Assembly: GCA_014523695.1 (NCBI GenBank)
Contig: JAATVS010000412.1
Location: 1-7,494 of the forward strand
DNA from: Nitrososphaerales archaeon TH5895
Lineage (GTDB): Archaea > Thermoproteota > Nitrososphaeria > Nitrososphaerales > Nitrososphaeraceae
Direction of reading: 5' to 3'
DNA length: 7,494 nt
The notes under the pieces: generated by a model
The model's input: the letters and a program-made list of their open reading frames with translations, nothing else
Told to the model about the DNA's origin: nothing
Database searches by the model: none
Translations under genes and position numbers: made by a program
In this document: piece after piece, positions 1 through 6,170 of the stretch
Layout of the letters: every line of letters starts with the position of its first letter
Numbering within the stretch: the stretch's first letter is position 1

Positions 1-112
1 AATACGTTATCAAAGACATAGTTTTTAGCAGCAACAACTATCATTAAATATACAAACAACATAATGAATAAAGAAATTGGTCTATGCACTTTCCTATTAT
101 ATCCCATGTCTA

Positions 113-148
113 ATATTATTGATATACCATTTACATCAATAATATATA
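113..148 (+). promoter_or_regulatory. Integrase promoter: TATA box overlapped by an 11-bp inverted repeat
   Basis: Perfect inverted repeat ATATTATTGAT (113-123) / ATCAATAATAT (135-145), with an 11-nt spacer and arm centres 22 bp apart, about two helical turns. The right arm runs into AATATATA (141-148), whose centre lies about 30 nt before the integrase ATG at 175. That spacing fits a leaderless archaeal transcript. Seen: the repeat and the TATA-like box. Inferred: a dimeric repressor, perhaps element-encoded, binds here and blocks TBP. The rest of 1-112 shows no gene or clear structure. Confidence 0.55.
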
Positions 149-174
149 GCTATGCAGTACTTTATTAGTATGCT

Positions 175-1482
175 ATGCTTACACTTTTTGTGCAGGTTTT
201 ACAAAGAGAATCTAGTAAAAATCTTGACATTATCAACGATTACATAACTGCAATGCAGACAGAGATTAACTTAAGCAAAGGTTACAAAACTCTTACTATA
301 GAAATTCTAACTAAATTATCACAGTTCCACAAAGACAAACCTTTTGTAAACATGAAAAGAGAGGATATCATTGCATACATTAATTCACTGAGGAAACCAG
401 ATGCACAAGATCCAATGCACAAATGGATAGGAACCTATAATCTTTATCTTATGTGTATTAAGAGATTTTTTAAGTGGGTTTATACTCCAGCATTAGAACC
501 TAAACAAAGACCTAAGCCACAAATAATACAAAATATACCAAGTTTAAAAAGAAAAGAAATCTCTATTTATAAACCGTCTGACCTTTGGACTTTGGAAGAC
601 GACTTTTTATTCTTAAAATGGTGTCCAAACAAGAGGGATAGGTGTTATCATGCTATTAGCAGAGACTTATCTGCAAGGCCTCACGAAATACTTGGTCTCA
701 AACTAAAAGATATAGTGTTCAAGAGTGTTGGTTCTAAGCAGTATGCAGAAGTCATTGTGAATGGTAAGACAGGAACCAGACACCTACCACTAATTGATAG
801 TCTACCATACATTAAGGAATGGTCTGACCAGCATCCACAAAGAAACAACCCGGAAGCATATTTTATTTGCAGTCATGACAGAAAGGCATTTGCCAAACAG
901 CTGAGCCTTAAAGGTTTACAATACATATACAAACAGTATAGTAAAAAATACTTTCCTAGATTACTAAATGACCCAACAATATCTAAGGAAGATAAGCGAA
1001 AGATTGAAGACTTGCTTAAGAAACCCTGGAACCTATATATTCGAAGACATAGCAGTCTAACTCAGAAAAGCAAGTATTTAAAAGAGAATATATTACGACA
1101 ACATGCAGGTTGGTCGCCGCGATCACAAATGCACCTAAAGTATGTGCATTACTTCGGCAATGAATCATCAGAATCAATACTTCAAGAGTATGGTATATTA
1201 CCAAAAGACAATCAAGAAACAGACTTGTTGAGACCTAGACAATGCCCTAATTGTAATGAACCCAATAGACCTGACCAGAAATTTTGTGTTAAGTGTAGAA
1301 TGGTATTAGCATGTGATGCATATAGTGAAACTGCTGAAGAATATGCCCGGAAGGAAGATGAATTACAATCCGTGAAAGAACGTATGACAAATATCGAAAA
1401 CCTTCTTATTGCTATCCAACCGGTTTTGCGAAAGATAAAACCTGAAATGTTGGATAAGTTGCAGATAGTAGTGAAAGAGTGA
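175..1482 (+). CDS. Tyrosine recombinase (archaeal integrase) with C-terminal zinc ribbon
   Basis: Site-specific recombinase that would cut and join DNA at att sites for integration or excision of the element. Residues about 12-105 form the helical SAM-like core-binding domain and about 150-335 the catalytic domain. Visible catalytic residues are R168 (ARPHEIL), K198 (NGKTGTRHLPL), Y288-x-x-R291-H292, H310 (HAGW) and nucleophile Y323 (KYVHYFG). A tyrosine replaces the first histidine of the usual HxxR, as in some archaeal integrases. After this comes a zinc ribbon, C357-x2-C360-x10-C371-x2-C374, then a charged coiled-coil-like tail. The ATG at 175 was chosen because an in-frame stop (TAG, 166-168) lies just upstream and a TATA-like box sits at leaderless distance; no Shine-Dalgarno is visible. 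All catalytic residues are present, so the enzyme looks active. The target site cannot be read from this window. Confidence 0.92.
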   Translation: MLTLFVQVLQRESSKNLDIINDYITAMQTEINLSKGYKTLTIEILTKLSQFHKDKPFVNMKREDIIAYINSLRKPDAQDPMHKWIGTYNLYLMCIKRFFKWVYTPALEPKQRPKPQIIQNIPSLKRKEISIYKPSDLWTLEDDFLFLKWCPNKRDRCYHAISRDLSARPHEILGLKLKDIVFKSVGSKQYAEVIVNGKTGTRHLPLIDSLPYIKEWSDQHPQRNNPEAYFICSHDRKAFAKQLSLKGLQYIYKQYSKKYFPRLLNDPTISKEDKRKIEDLLKKPWNLYIRRHSSLTQKSKYLKENILRQHAGWSPRSQMHLKYVHYFGNESSESILQEYGILPKDNQETDLLRPRQCPNCNEPNRPDQKFCVKCRMVLACDAYSETAEEYARKEDELQSVKERMTNIENLLIAIQPVLRKIKPEMLDKLQIVVKE

Positions 1483-1809
1483 AGGAGGATTCACAAATCT
1501 ATAAAAACTAAAAGTCTCCAAGCAGAAGGTTTCCTTCCAATAGCTTGTCGGATAATGTTTTTTCTGAATTTGCGAGGCGTCTTTAAACTCCGTTAAAGAG
1601 TATGTAGCACGACCATTCTTAAGAAGTGTTCTCTGTATTATACTTCTTCCAGCCAAAATTTTTAGATGTAGCGTCAAAGTCGATGGAGAGATCCTGCAAT
1701 ACTTCCCGATCCTTTCTTCAAGCTCATGAAATTTCAAAGGAAAATGTTCTGTATTCAATATGTCTACTATAGCGTAATCTAATATGTCTTTGAAATCATG
1801 TAGATTCAA
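1363..1809 (-). CDS. Winged-helix transcriptional regulator
   Basis: Residues about 8-75 form a winged helix-turn-helix: an N-terminal helix (FKDILDYAIVDIL), a positioning helix (KFHELEERIG), a recognition helix (SPSTLTLHLKIL) and a wing (IIQRTLLKNGRATYSLTEF). This is a DNA-binding fold of the ArsR/PadR type common in archaeal regulators; the exact family is not clear. The last ~73 residues are rich in aromatic residues and unlike any domain I know, and the final 40 codons are antisense to the integrase 3' end. The original stop may have been lost. TTG 1809 is the only usual start after the upstream in-frame TAA (1825-1827), and GGTGA (1820-1824) sits 10 nt before it. It is divergent from the ribbon-helix-helix gene, so it probably controls that operon or itself. 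Confidence 0.72.
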   Translation of the reverse strand: MNLHDFKDILDYAIVDILNTEHFPLKFHELEERIGKYCRISPSTLTLHLKILAGRSIIQRTLLKNGRATYSLTEFKDASQIQKKHYPTSYWKETFCLETFSFYRFVNPPSLFHYYLQLIQHFRFYLSQNRLDSNKKVFDICHTFFHGL

Positions 1810-1819
1810 AATACTTTCG

Positions 1820-1824
1820 TCACC
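1820..1824 (-). promoter_or_regulatory. Ribosome binding site of the winged-helix gene
   Basis: On the minus strand AAGGTGAC precedes TTG 1809 with 10 nt between the GGTGA core and the start. It matches the archaeal 16S 3' end (anti-SD ATCACCTCC). It supports the TTG start, since no ATG or GTG lies between the upstream stop and TTG. Confidence 0.5.
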
Positions 1825-1825
1825 T

Positions 1826-1875
1826 TATAAACTCGATTTCTATAAACTCCTTATCAAGGTTGTTAATCTTGATAA
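1826..1875. promoter_or_regulatory. Divergent control region with a direct and an inverted repeat
   Basis: Two exact copies of TATAAACTC (1826-1834 and 1841-1849) stand 15 bp apart. On the minus strand they read GAGTTTATA and supply TATA-like boxes for the winged-helix gene; on the plus strand they could serve the ribbon-helix-helix operon. Next to them is a perfect inverted repeat, TTATCAAG (1851-1858) / CTTGATAA (1868-1875), with a 9-nt spacer. The layout suggests that one protein bound here would affect both directions. The repeats are seen; which protein binds, and the TATA assignments, are inferred. Confidence 0.55.
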
Positions 1876-1880
1876 AGGAT
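1874..1880 (+). promoter_or_regulatory. Ribosome binding site deciding the RHH start
   Basis: AAAGGAT lies 9 nt before GTG 1890 and 12 nt before ATG 1893. The longer start at TTG 1860 has only AAGG touching the codon, and the inverted repeat covers it. This favours GTG 1890 or ATG 1893. Confidence 0.4.
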
Positions 1881-1889
1881 ACAAAAATC

Positions 1890-2117
1890 GTGATGGGGAT
1901 TTGCCTCCCCCGAAGCTTGAAGGAAAGGATAGACTATTCACGTGGCGACATTCCTAGGAGCAAGTATATCTCGAAAATTCTTGAGCAGGTCTACAAAAAG
2001 GAAAATGAAATCGAAAATAATTTAGAGAATCAGTGGGGCAAGTCGTGGGGCCAACCAGTCCAACCCACTACTGATTCTGTCCTAATCCACCAAAGCACAG
2101 GTGATACCAGTGGATAA
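1890..2117 (+). CDS. Ribbon-helix-helix DNA-binding protein
   Basis: Small regulator of the CopG/Arc-like ribbon-helix-helix type, which binds DNA as a dimer through a two-stranded sheet. Numbered from GTG 1890, residues 2-7 (MGICLP) are the strand, RSLKERIDYSRGD the first helix, and PRSKYISKILEQVYKK the second. The PRSKYI motif opening helix 2 is typical. The remaining ~35 residues are polar, with a QWGKSWGQPVQP stretch, and look disordered. The frame is open back to TTG 1860, adding 10 residues (LILIKDTKI...). I prefer GTG 1890 because of AAAGGAT 9 nt before it. The stop overlaps the start of the next gene, so the two are probably cotranslated. It is the first gene of the replication operon and a candidate binder of the repeat just upstream, as expected for a copy-number or autoregulatory protein. 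Confidence 0.75.
   Translation: MMGICLPRSLKERIDYSRGDIPRSKYISKILEQVYKKENEIENNLENQWGKSWGQPVQPTTDSVLIHQSTGDTSG
2099..2105 (+). promoter_or_regulatory. Ribosome binding site of the zinc-protein gene
   Basis: AGGTGAT, a full match to the archaeal anti-SD core, ends 4 nt before GTG 2110. The other possible start, GTG 2101, lies inside this site and has no RBS of its own, so 2110 is preferred. Confidence 0.5.
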
Positions 2118-2349
2118 ATATCAATACGTTACCGATGAATCTAAAGCTTTCCATTCTGTCTGCTACATTAAGGGATGTAACAAAGTCGCAACTACTGCAG
2201 TTAGGCTGATAATTAGTAAGAAATTAGACCTAGTGATAAATGTTTGCAACGCATGTTTGCCTAAAGTCTCCGGAGACATCTTAGTCAGAACAAGAGACAA
2301 ATCAAAAACTTCCGACAAGAAGTCATTTACAAAGTGTGATTTGACGTGA
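2110..2349 (+). CDS. Small four-cysteine zinc-binding protein
   Basis: Protein of about 79 residues with four cysteines in two pairs, CYIKGC and CNAC. Numbered from GTG 2110 they are C18-x4-C23 and C46-x2-C49, separated by 22 residues, as in a treble-clef or ribbon-type zinc site. The segment between is beta-rich (ATTAVRLIISKKLDLVINV), and the C-terminal ~25 residues are basic and polar (RTRDKSKTSDKKSF). It probably binds zinc and may bind DNA or a protein partner; the actual role is not known. It overlaps the ribbon-helix-helix gene by 8 nt and lies 82 nt before the ATPase gene. Small zinc proteins of this shape recur in thaumarchaeal mobile regions, as I recall. GTG 2101 would add three residues. 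Confidence 0.68.
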   Translation: MDKYQYVTDESKAFHSVCYIKGCNKVATTAVRLIISKKLDLVINVCNACLPKVSGDILVRTRDKSKTSDKKSFTKCDLT

Positions 2350-2417
2350 CGCTTGGAACTATTCTTGAACTGCACCAGCAGAATTTCAAAAGAACTCCTA
2401 TCAATTTTCATGGACAC

Positions 2418-2423
2418 AAGGAG
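2418..2423 (+). promoter_or_regulatory. Ribosome binding site of the ATPase gene
   Basis: AAGGAG lies 8 nt before ATG 2432. With no clear TATA box in 2350-2431, this suggests the gene is read from the upstream operon promoter. Confidence 0.55.
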
Positions 2424-2431
2424 CCATTACT

Positions 2432-4363
2432 ATGACAGGGAAAATAGAAAAGAGGATTAATGAGAATACATCAAATCCATATGCAGGCGTTACTGGTGAT
2501 TTCGATGAAAATGGCGATCTTGCAAACCCTGATTTAATACAACTACTAGACCCACGTCCTGCCCCTAGAATGACACAAGGAGGTAAAGGTAAGCGTAACA
2601 ACAAAAGTCAGAAACATCACCCTAATGATGAGAAGAAGAAGCCTCAGCACACAGTCTTCAAATATTCGCGCAGATTCAGAGGCCCATTACGCGAGTCCAT
2701 CATATTAGGTAGTGAGCCATTTTTTCTGACCTATTCAGAGGCAGACGGACACTTAGGGTTGATGAGACAGATCGAAGAAAACAATAGAATCTTAGTCTCC
2801 CCATCTGTCGAAGAGTATCCATATGAACCTATCGAGTTTAGTTCTAAAAAAGAGATTAAAGATTATGAAGGAATGGCACTAAATGAAACAATAGACAGTT
2901 TATATCAAAAAATAAAGTCTGTTGTCAAGTTATACATAGACCAGGATGCAGAGATTACAGTTCTGATTACAGCAGATATTATTTGGACTTATTTCCAAGA
3001 CTTGTATCCTACAACACATTACTATGACGTTGTCGGTAAAGAGAATGGGATAGGCAAAAGCACAATAGGCTATATGTTTGAAGCGATAGGTTATAGAGGC
3101 GTTAGAATGACCGATCCCAGCGCAGCTAATCTTTATCGTATATTGGGTAAGATAGAGCCTGGTCAATGCACTATCATCGCTGACGAGGCCGACAGAATTC
3201 ATCAGGATAAAGACATGTTATCCATCTTGAAAGAAGGCTACGCTATAGGTGGCAAAGTCCCAAAGATTAATACTAACACTCTGAAACAAGAGTTCTTCTA
3301 TTGTTATGGCTTTAAGATACGAATAGCAGAGGAATCGCTAAGAAGTAATATCACAAAGGGGGTTATAGACAGGTCATTCCAAATCAGAGCAAGTAAGGGT
3401 AAACCAATACATGATATCAAGGAAGTACTGCAGCCGGCGAACAGAAATGAGAGGCTTGAAAAACTACATAATGATCTAAGGTCTTTGCAAAAACTCTTGC
3501 TGGCTTACCGACTTATCCACTTCACTGACCTTATCCCAGACATAGAGATCGGTTTAGAAGGCAGAGACAAGGAGCTATGTAAGCCCCTATTACAACTATT
3601 CAGAAACACTAAGGCATATCTTGAAGTTAAGTCTGCGTTACAAATATTTCTTGATAGAAAGAATAGACGAAAAAAGAATAACGCTATCGAGCCAGTAATT
3701 TATGGACTAGTCGTAGATCTTGTATCAAGGATTGGAAGAACAGTTACCACAAGCCAGATATGGAATGCAATTACTTCAGGTGGAATACCCGGCTCTTACG
3801 ACTCAAAAAATCCTAACGAATATCAAACCCAAGATTATGACACTATCTATCGGAATACGGTAGGCAAGATTATTTCTGATAACTTTGGTGCTGAACCCAA
3901 ACATATGAGGGATGGAAATGCGTTTGTATTTGACTTAGAGAAACTCGCTAAAGCTGGCAGAGTATACGACATTGAAGTAAGCATCCAAACTAATCTATCT
4001 CGTGAAGGTTGTGAAGGCAGTGGAGGCAGGGATGACCAGGAGGAAGATAAAAGCGATAGAGGAATCTCACAGGAACAAGAACAAGATGATAATATTTCTA
4101 ATGATAATGATATAAAACAACAGATTTCTGAAGAAATAAAAGAAGGAAAACCGCCTATGCCTGGAATAGAGCCTTCACAGCCTTCACTAGTTCAAAATCC
4201 GGATCCTTCCTTAGCTGAGACCACTAGACTTCTAAATAATCTAAGAGAAGAATATGTTGAATATCAATGTAGTACATGTGAGTATAAAGAGCCGGTATGG
4301 AAAAACAATCCTAGACCATCGTCCCGTCCTAAATGTAAGTCCATATCTGGAGGGATTAAGTAA
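2432..4363 (+). CDS. P-loop ATPase, putative replication helicase of the element
   Basis: Large ATPase (643 residues) that I take to be the element's replicative helicase, resembling the SF3/primase-associated helicases of archaeal plasmids. No primase-polymerase domain is visible. Order: polar N-terminus (1-80); a beta-rich part (80-170); ATPase domain with Walker A VGKENGIGKST (201-211), Walker B TIIADEAD (247-254) and a VIDRSFQIR motif (311-319) whose R314 may act as sensor or arginine finger; helical region 340-415; winged-helix-like domain about 420-510; acidic, Q/N-rich linker 525-590; and a final zinc-like motif C613-x2-C616 with C635. The Walker A has K203 where the first glycycine of GxxxxGKS would be, though G202 is next to it. 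The fourth cysteine of the tail is absent (S637 lies near), so that finger is probably degenerate. The TAA overlaps the next ATG by one base. A helicase role is inference; ATP binding is well supported. Confidence 0.78.
   Translation: MTGKIEKRINENTSNPYAGVTGDFDENGDLANPDLIQLLDPRPAPRMTQGGKGKRNNKSQKHHPNDEKKKPQHTVFKYSRRFRGPLRESIILGSEPFFLTYSEADGHLGLMRQIEENNRILVSPSVEEYPYEPIEFSSKKEIKDYEGMALNETIDSLYQKIKSVVKLYIDQDAEITVLITADIIWTYFQDLYPTTHYYDVVGKENGIGKSTIGYMFEAIGYRGVRMTDPSAANLYRILGKIEPGQCTIIADEADRIHQDKDMLSILKEGYAIGGKVPKINTNTLKQEFFYCYGFKIRIAEESLRSNITKGVIDRSFQIRASKGKPIHDIKEVLQPANRNERLEKLHNDLRSLQKLLLAYRLIHFTDLIPDIEIGLEGRDKELCKPLLQLFRNTKAYLEVKSALQIFLDRKNRRKKNNAIEPVIYGLVVDLVSRIGRTVTTSQIWNAITSGGIPGSYDSKNPNEYQTQDYDTIYRNTVGKIISDNFGAEPKHMRDGNAFVFDLEKLAKAGRVYDIEVSIQTNLSREGCEGSGGRDDQEEDKSDRGISQEQEQDDNISNDNDIKQQISEEIKEGKPPMPGIEPSQPSLVQNPDPSLAETTRLLNNLREEYVEYQCSTCEYKEPVWKNNPRPSSRPKCKSISGGIK
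4349..4354 (+). promoter_or_regulatory. Ribosome binding site for the coupled small gene
   Basis: GGAGGG inside the last codons of the ATPase gene, 8 nt before ATG 4363. Together with the TAATG stop-start overlap it shows translational coupling. Confidence 0.6.
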
Positions 4364-4566
4364 TGCTGATTGGCAACGAGGATAGGGAAAAAATACACAA
4401 GATGATTGATGAGATATTAATAATGCTTCTAAGACTATCAAGAGAATCCTCCGATAATCCATTTCATCAGATAGGGAATTTCTATGCTAGTGTAACTGGA
4501 TTAGTAGGAGAAATAGCAGACAAATCATTAGAAGCAGCCGAACGTTATGGAGATAAAGTTAGGTAA
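4363..4566 (+). CDS. Small helical protein of unknown function
   Basis: I do not recognise this 67-residue protein. It looks almost wholly alpha-helical: an amphipathic helix (EDREKIHKMIDEILIMLLRLSRES), a short break (DNPFHQIG), then a second long helix (NFYASVTGLVGEIADKSLEAAERYG). There is no signal peptide, no convincing membrane segment and no cysteine. It shares one base with the ATPase stop codon (TAATG), and a strong GGAGGG lies 8 nt upstream, so it is almost certainly made with the ATPase and may be its partner, such as a loader or accessory subunit. That role is a guess from position only. It is the last gene of the operon. Confidence 0.62.
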   Translation: MLIGNEDREKIHKMIDEILIMLLRLSRESSDNPFHQIGNFYASVTGLVGEIADKSLEAAERYGDKVR

Positions 4567-4899
4567 AAGTAGAAGTAAATCTTAGAGCAGATCGGGCACT
4601 GTCTGAGCTATCTGTTTTCTGACCCTTTATTGTGTTTGAATACGTTAGAGAAAATGAGCGACCGTATTCTTTATATTTTAAGAATTTTGTAACACAAGTT
4701 AACTCAGTTGATAATTCCAATTACAATCTGAGATATCTGAGGGTTGAGGCTGTACTGGTATTATGATCCGTTTGACAACTCTGCTTCAGGATTCTGCTAT
4801 GAGTCCAACTTAGAATTAAATAAAGATAGATTTTTTCATGCGCAATATAAATTGAGCTCATTTCGCTACCAGACTGATATAGTAAATTCCAAGAAATAG
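4563..4899 (+). pseudogene. Possible decayed coding sequence in the 402-bp gap
   Basis: Positions 4567-4968 lack an intact gene, but two adjoining plus-strand frames look protein-like. Frame A runs 4563-4619, is broken by TGA 4620-4622, and continues 4632-4766 (GTG start, VFEYVRENERPYSLYFKN...). Frame B, shifted by one base, is open from 4744 to TAG 4897-4899 (LYWYYDPFDNSASGF...DIVNSKK). Joining them near 4740-4750 gives about 90 residues with balanced composition. Neither part has an RBS or a TATA box at the right distance, and I recognise no family, so this may be chance. An overlapping minus-strand frame at 4721-5026 looks less convincing. Confidence 0.25.
4638..4669. repeat. 7-bp inverted repeat
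   Basis: GAATACG (4638-4644) and CGTATTC (4663-4669) are perfect inverse copies with an 18-nt loop, 72 nt after the operon's last stop. It could be a weak hairpin in the 3' untranslated region, but no T-run follows directly and it may be chance. Confidence 0.25.
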
Positions 4900-4903
4900 C
4901 TGC

Positions 4904-4921
4904 TATTATCACATGATAATA
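4904..4921. promoter_or_regulatory. Palindrome upstream of the double-HTH gene
   Basis: TATTATCA (4904-4911) and TGATAATA (4914-4921) are 8-bp inverse arms around a 2-bp centre, ending 47 nt before ATG 4969. The half-site TTATCA also occurs in the repeat at 1851-1875. A possible TATA-like element, GCTAAATC (about 4935-4942), lies between it and the ATG. It looks like an operator placed upstream of the core promoter; the binding protein is unknown. Confidence 0.4.
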
Positions 4922-4968
4922 CACAATAACAAAAGCTAAATCATTCAAAAGACAAGTAATATCTGGTA

Positions 4969-6030
4969 ATGAATAAAAAGCAAAAAGAAGCTCTTGTCTT
5001 AGCGTTAGCTGAAAAAGGGAAGACATATAGAGAGATTACAAAAGAGGCTGGAGTATCCCCAAACACGATCAAGGCAGTCTTGAATAGAGCTGGTCTAAAT
5101 GAATCTACTTCAATACATTCAAGAGCCTTTGAACTTTTTTCAGAAGGAAAAACTCCTTTACAAGTAGCTATTACATTAAACCTCGAAGCTGAAAAAGCAA
5201 TACAGTACCACCAGCAGTACTTCATGCTTCTCGGATGTACCGAATTCACCAAGGTTTACCTACAGATCAAGGATAACCCATGGGCATATGTGAACTTTGT
5301 CAAACTAGCTCTGAATTCGGGAATGAGTGATAACGAAGTTGAAGAGCTTCTCAAGATCGCTAACGGGCATCTTCCAAGGGTTAAATTGGAATATGATCGA
5401 CTCAAAGCTGGATTAAATTCATTAGAAGATGAAAAAACCAATTCAACTGAGGACTATCATCGATTATGCAACGAGATTTCAGGAATGAAGACAACAGTGG
5501 ATCAGCTTCAGTTAACCATAAAAGAATCAAAAGATGAAAAAGCTAAGCTAGAAATGCAGAAGATAAGACTTCAGAATTTCGTGAAGGACTTTCAAAATAG
5601 CAACATAGATTATAACAAAGTCAAACAAGCAATCAAAGGACAGATCGAATATATTCTAACAGATCGTAGGCGATTACTGAGAATGGCTATTCAATCCGTT
5701 ATCGAATTATTGCGATTAGACCCTCAGAAATTTCATGCCTTCTATTACAATCAATCGATAATGCAACCAGAAAATGATGAACCAATTTTAGTCGAAGCTG
5801 AGCAGCTTTATGAAAAGATGCTTGAAAACCTCACAAATAAGGTAATCACCACTTTAAGTGACAATATATCGTCCATGTCATCATTTGCACTAAAGGAACC
5901 GTCAGAACAGAATTCGGATGATATGCGAAGGTCGTCAGATTATTTATATGCTAAAGAAGAACGTACTTTGTCGGGTCCTGAAGACAAAGGGATAGAAAGA
6001 AATTTGTTCAAGGATACAGTAGTAGTCTGA
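4969..6030 (+). CDS. Double helix-turn-helix protein with long coiled coil
   Basis: Probable DNA-binding protein of a type I recall as frequent in Nitrososphaeria genomes, function unknown. Residues 4-42 hold a resolvase/transposase-like HTH (KTYREITKEAGVSPNTIKAV). Residues about 52-88 hold a second, more divergent HTH (FELFSEGKTPLQVAITLNL). A helical linker (90-135) follows, then a coiled coil about 137-208 with heptad-like spacing of L, I and M, another helical region (212-252) and a polar tail with a DDMRRSSDYLY stretch. There is no transposase catalytic triad and no recombinase domain, so it is not an intact transposase. ATG 4969 is the only start after the in-frame TAA at 4957-4959. No Shine-Dalgarno is visible, so it is probably leaderless with its own promoter. 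It might act as a regulator or in DNA organisation; neither is shown by the sequence. Confidence 0.8.
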   Translation: MNKKQKEALVLALAEKGKTYREITKEAGVSPNTIKAVLNRAGLNESTSIHSRAFELFSEGKTPLQVAITLNLEAEKAIQYHQQYFMLLGCTEFTKVYLQIKDNPWAYVNFVKLALNSGMSDNEVEELLKIANGHLPRVKLEYDRLKAGLNSLEDEKTNSTEDYHRLCNEISGMKTTVDQLQLTIKESKDEKAKLEMQKIRLQNFVKDFQNSNIDYNKVKQAIKGQIEYILTDRRRLLRMAIQSVIELLRLDPQKFHAFYYNQSIMQPENDEPILVEAEQLYEKMLENLTNKVITTLSDNISSMSSFALKEPSEQNSDDMRRSSDYLYAKEERTLSGPEDKGIERNLFKDTVVV

Positions 6031-6139
6031 ATCTGAATTCGGATCTGCTCTCTTATGGAACGCTGTATATGAAAGAAACGAGATAACTGAGTCAGCTAAG
6101 AGGAATATCTATGAGAGCTGAGCGACTAAAGGTAGACAT

Positions 6140-6170
6140 TAGATATAGATATCCAGCATAATTATATCTA
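6140..6170. repeat. Hairpin at the convergent gene ends
   Basis: TAGATATA (6140-6147) and TATATCTA (6163-6170) are perfect 8-bp inverse copies with a 15-nt loop. The right arm includes the stop codon of the minus-strand TRASH-like gene, and the double-HTH gene ends 110 nt to the left. The position between converging genes fits a two-way transcript end, but the stem is AT-rich and weak. The rest of 6031-6139 holds nothing I can identify. Confidence 0.3.

Noticed and set aside
1016..1204. Minus-strand frame inside the integrase
   Set aside because: It is antisense to the catalytic motifs of the integrase and shows no domain.
2163..3202. Minus-strand open frames at 2163-2417, 2401-2604 and 2930-3202
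   Set aside because: They mirror well-supported plus-strand genes, have cysteine- or serine-rich unnatural composition and no RBS or TATA box.
4241..4462. Minus-strand frame with a hydrophobic stretch
   Set aside because: It is the complement of the ATPase end and the coupled small gene; both of those have RBS support.
1..4647. AATACGTTA found three times (1-9, 2123-2131, 4639-4647)
   Set aside because: Only nine AT-rich bases, one copy inside a coding region, no regular spacing; could be chance.
4721..5441. Minus-strand frames at 4721-5026, 4941-5252 and 5256-5441
   Set aside because: They overlap the HTH gene or each other, lack start signals and look like shadow frames.
4969..6030. Transposase or resolvase call for the double-HTH protein
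   Set aside because: Only the DNA-binding part resembles those families; there is no DDE triad or resolvase catalytic serine domain.
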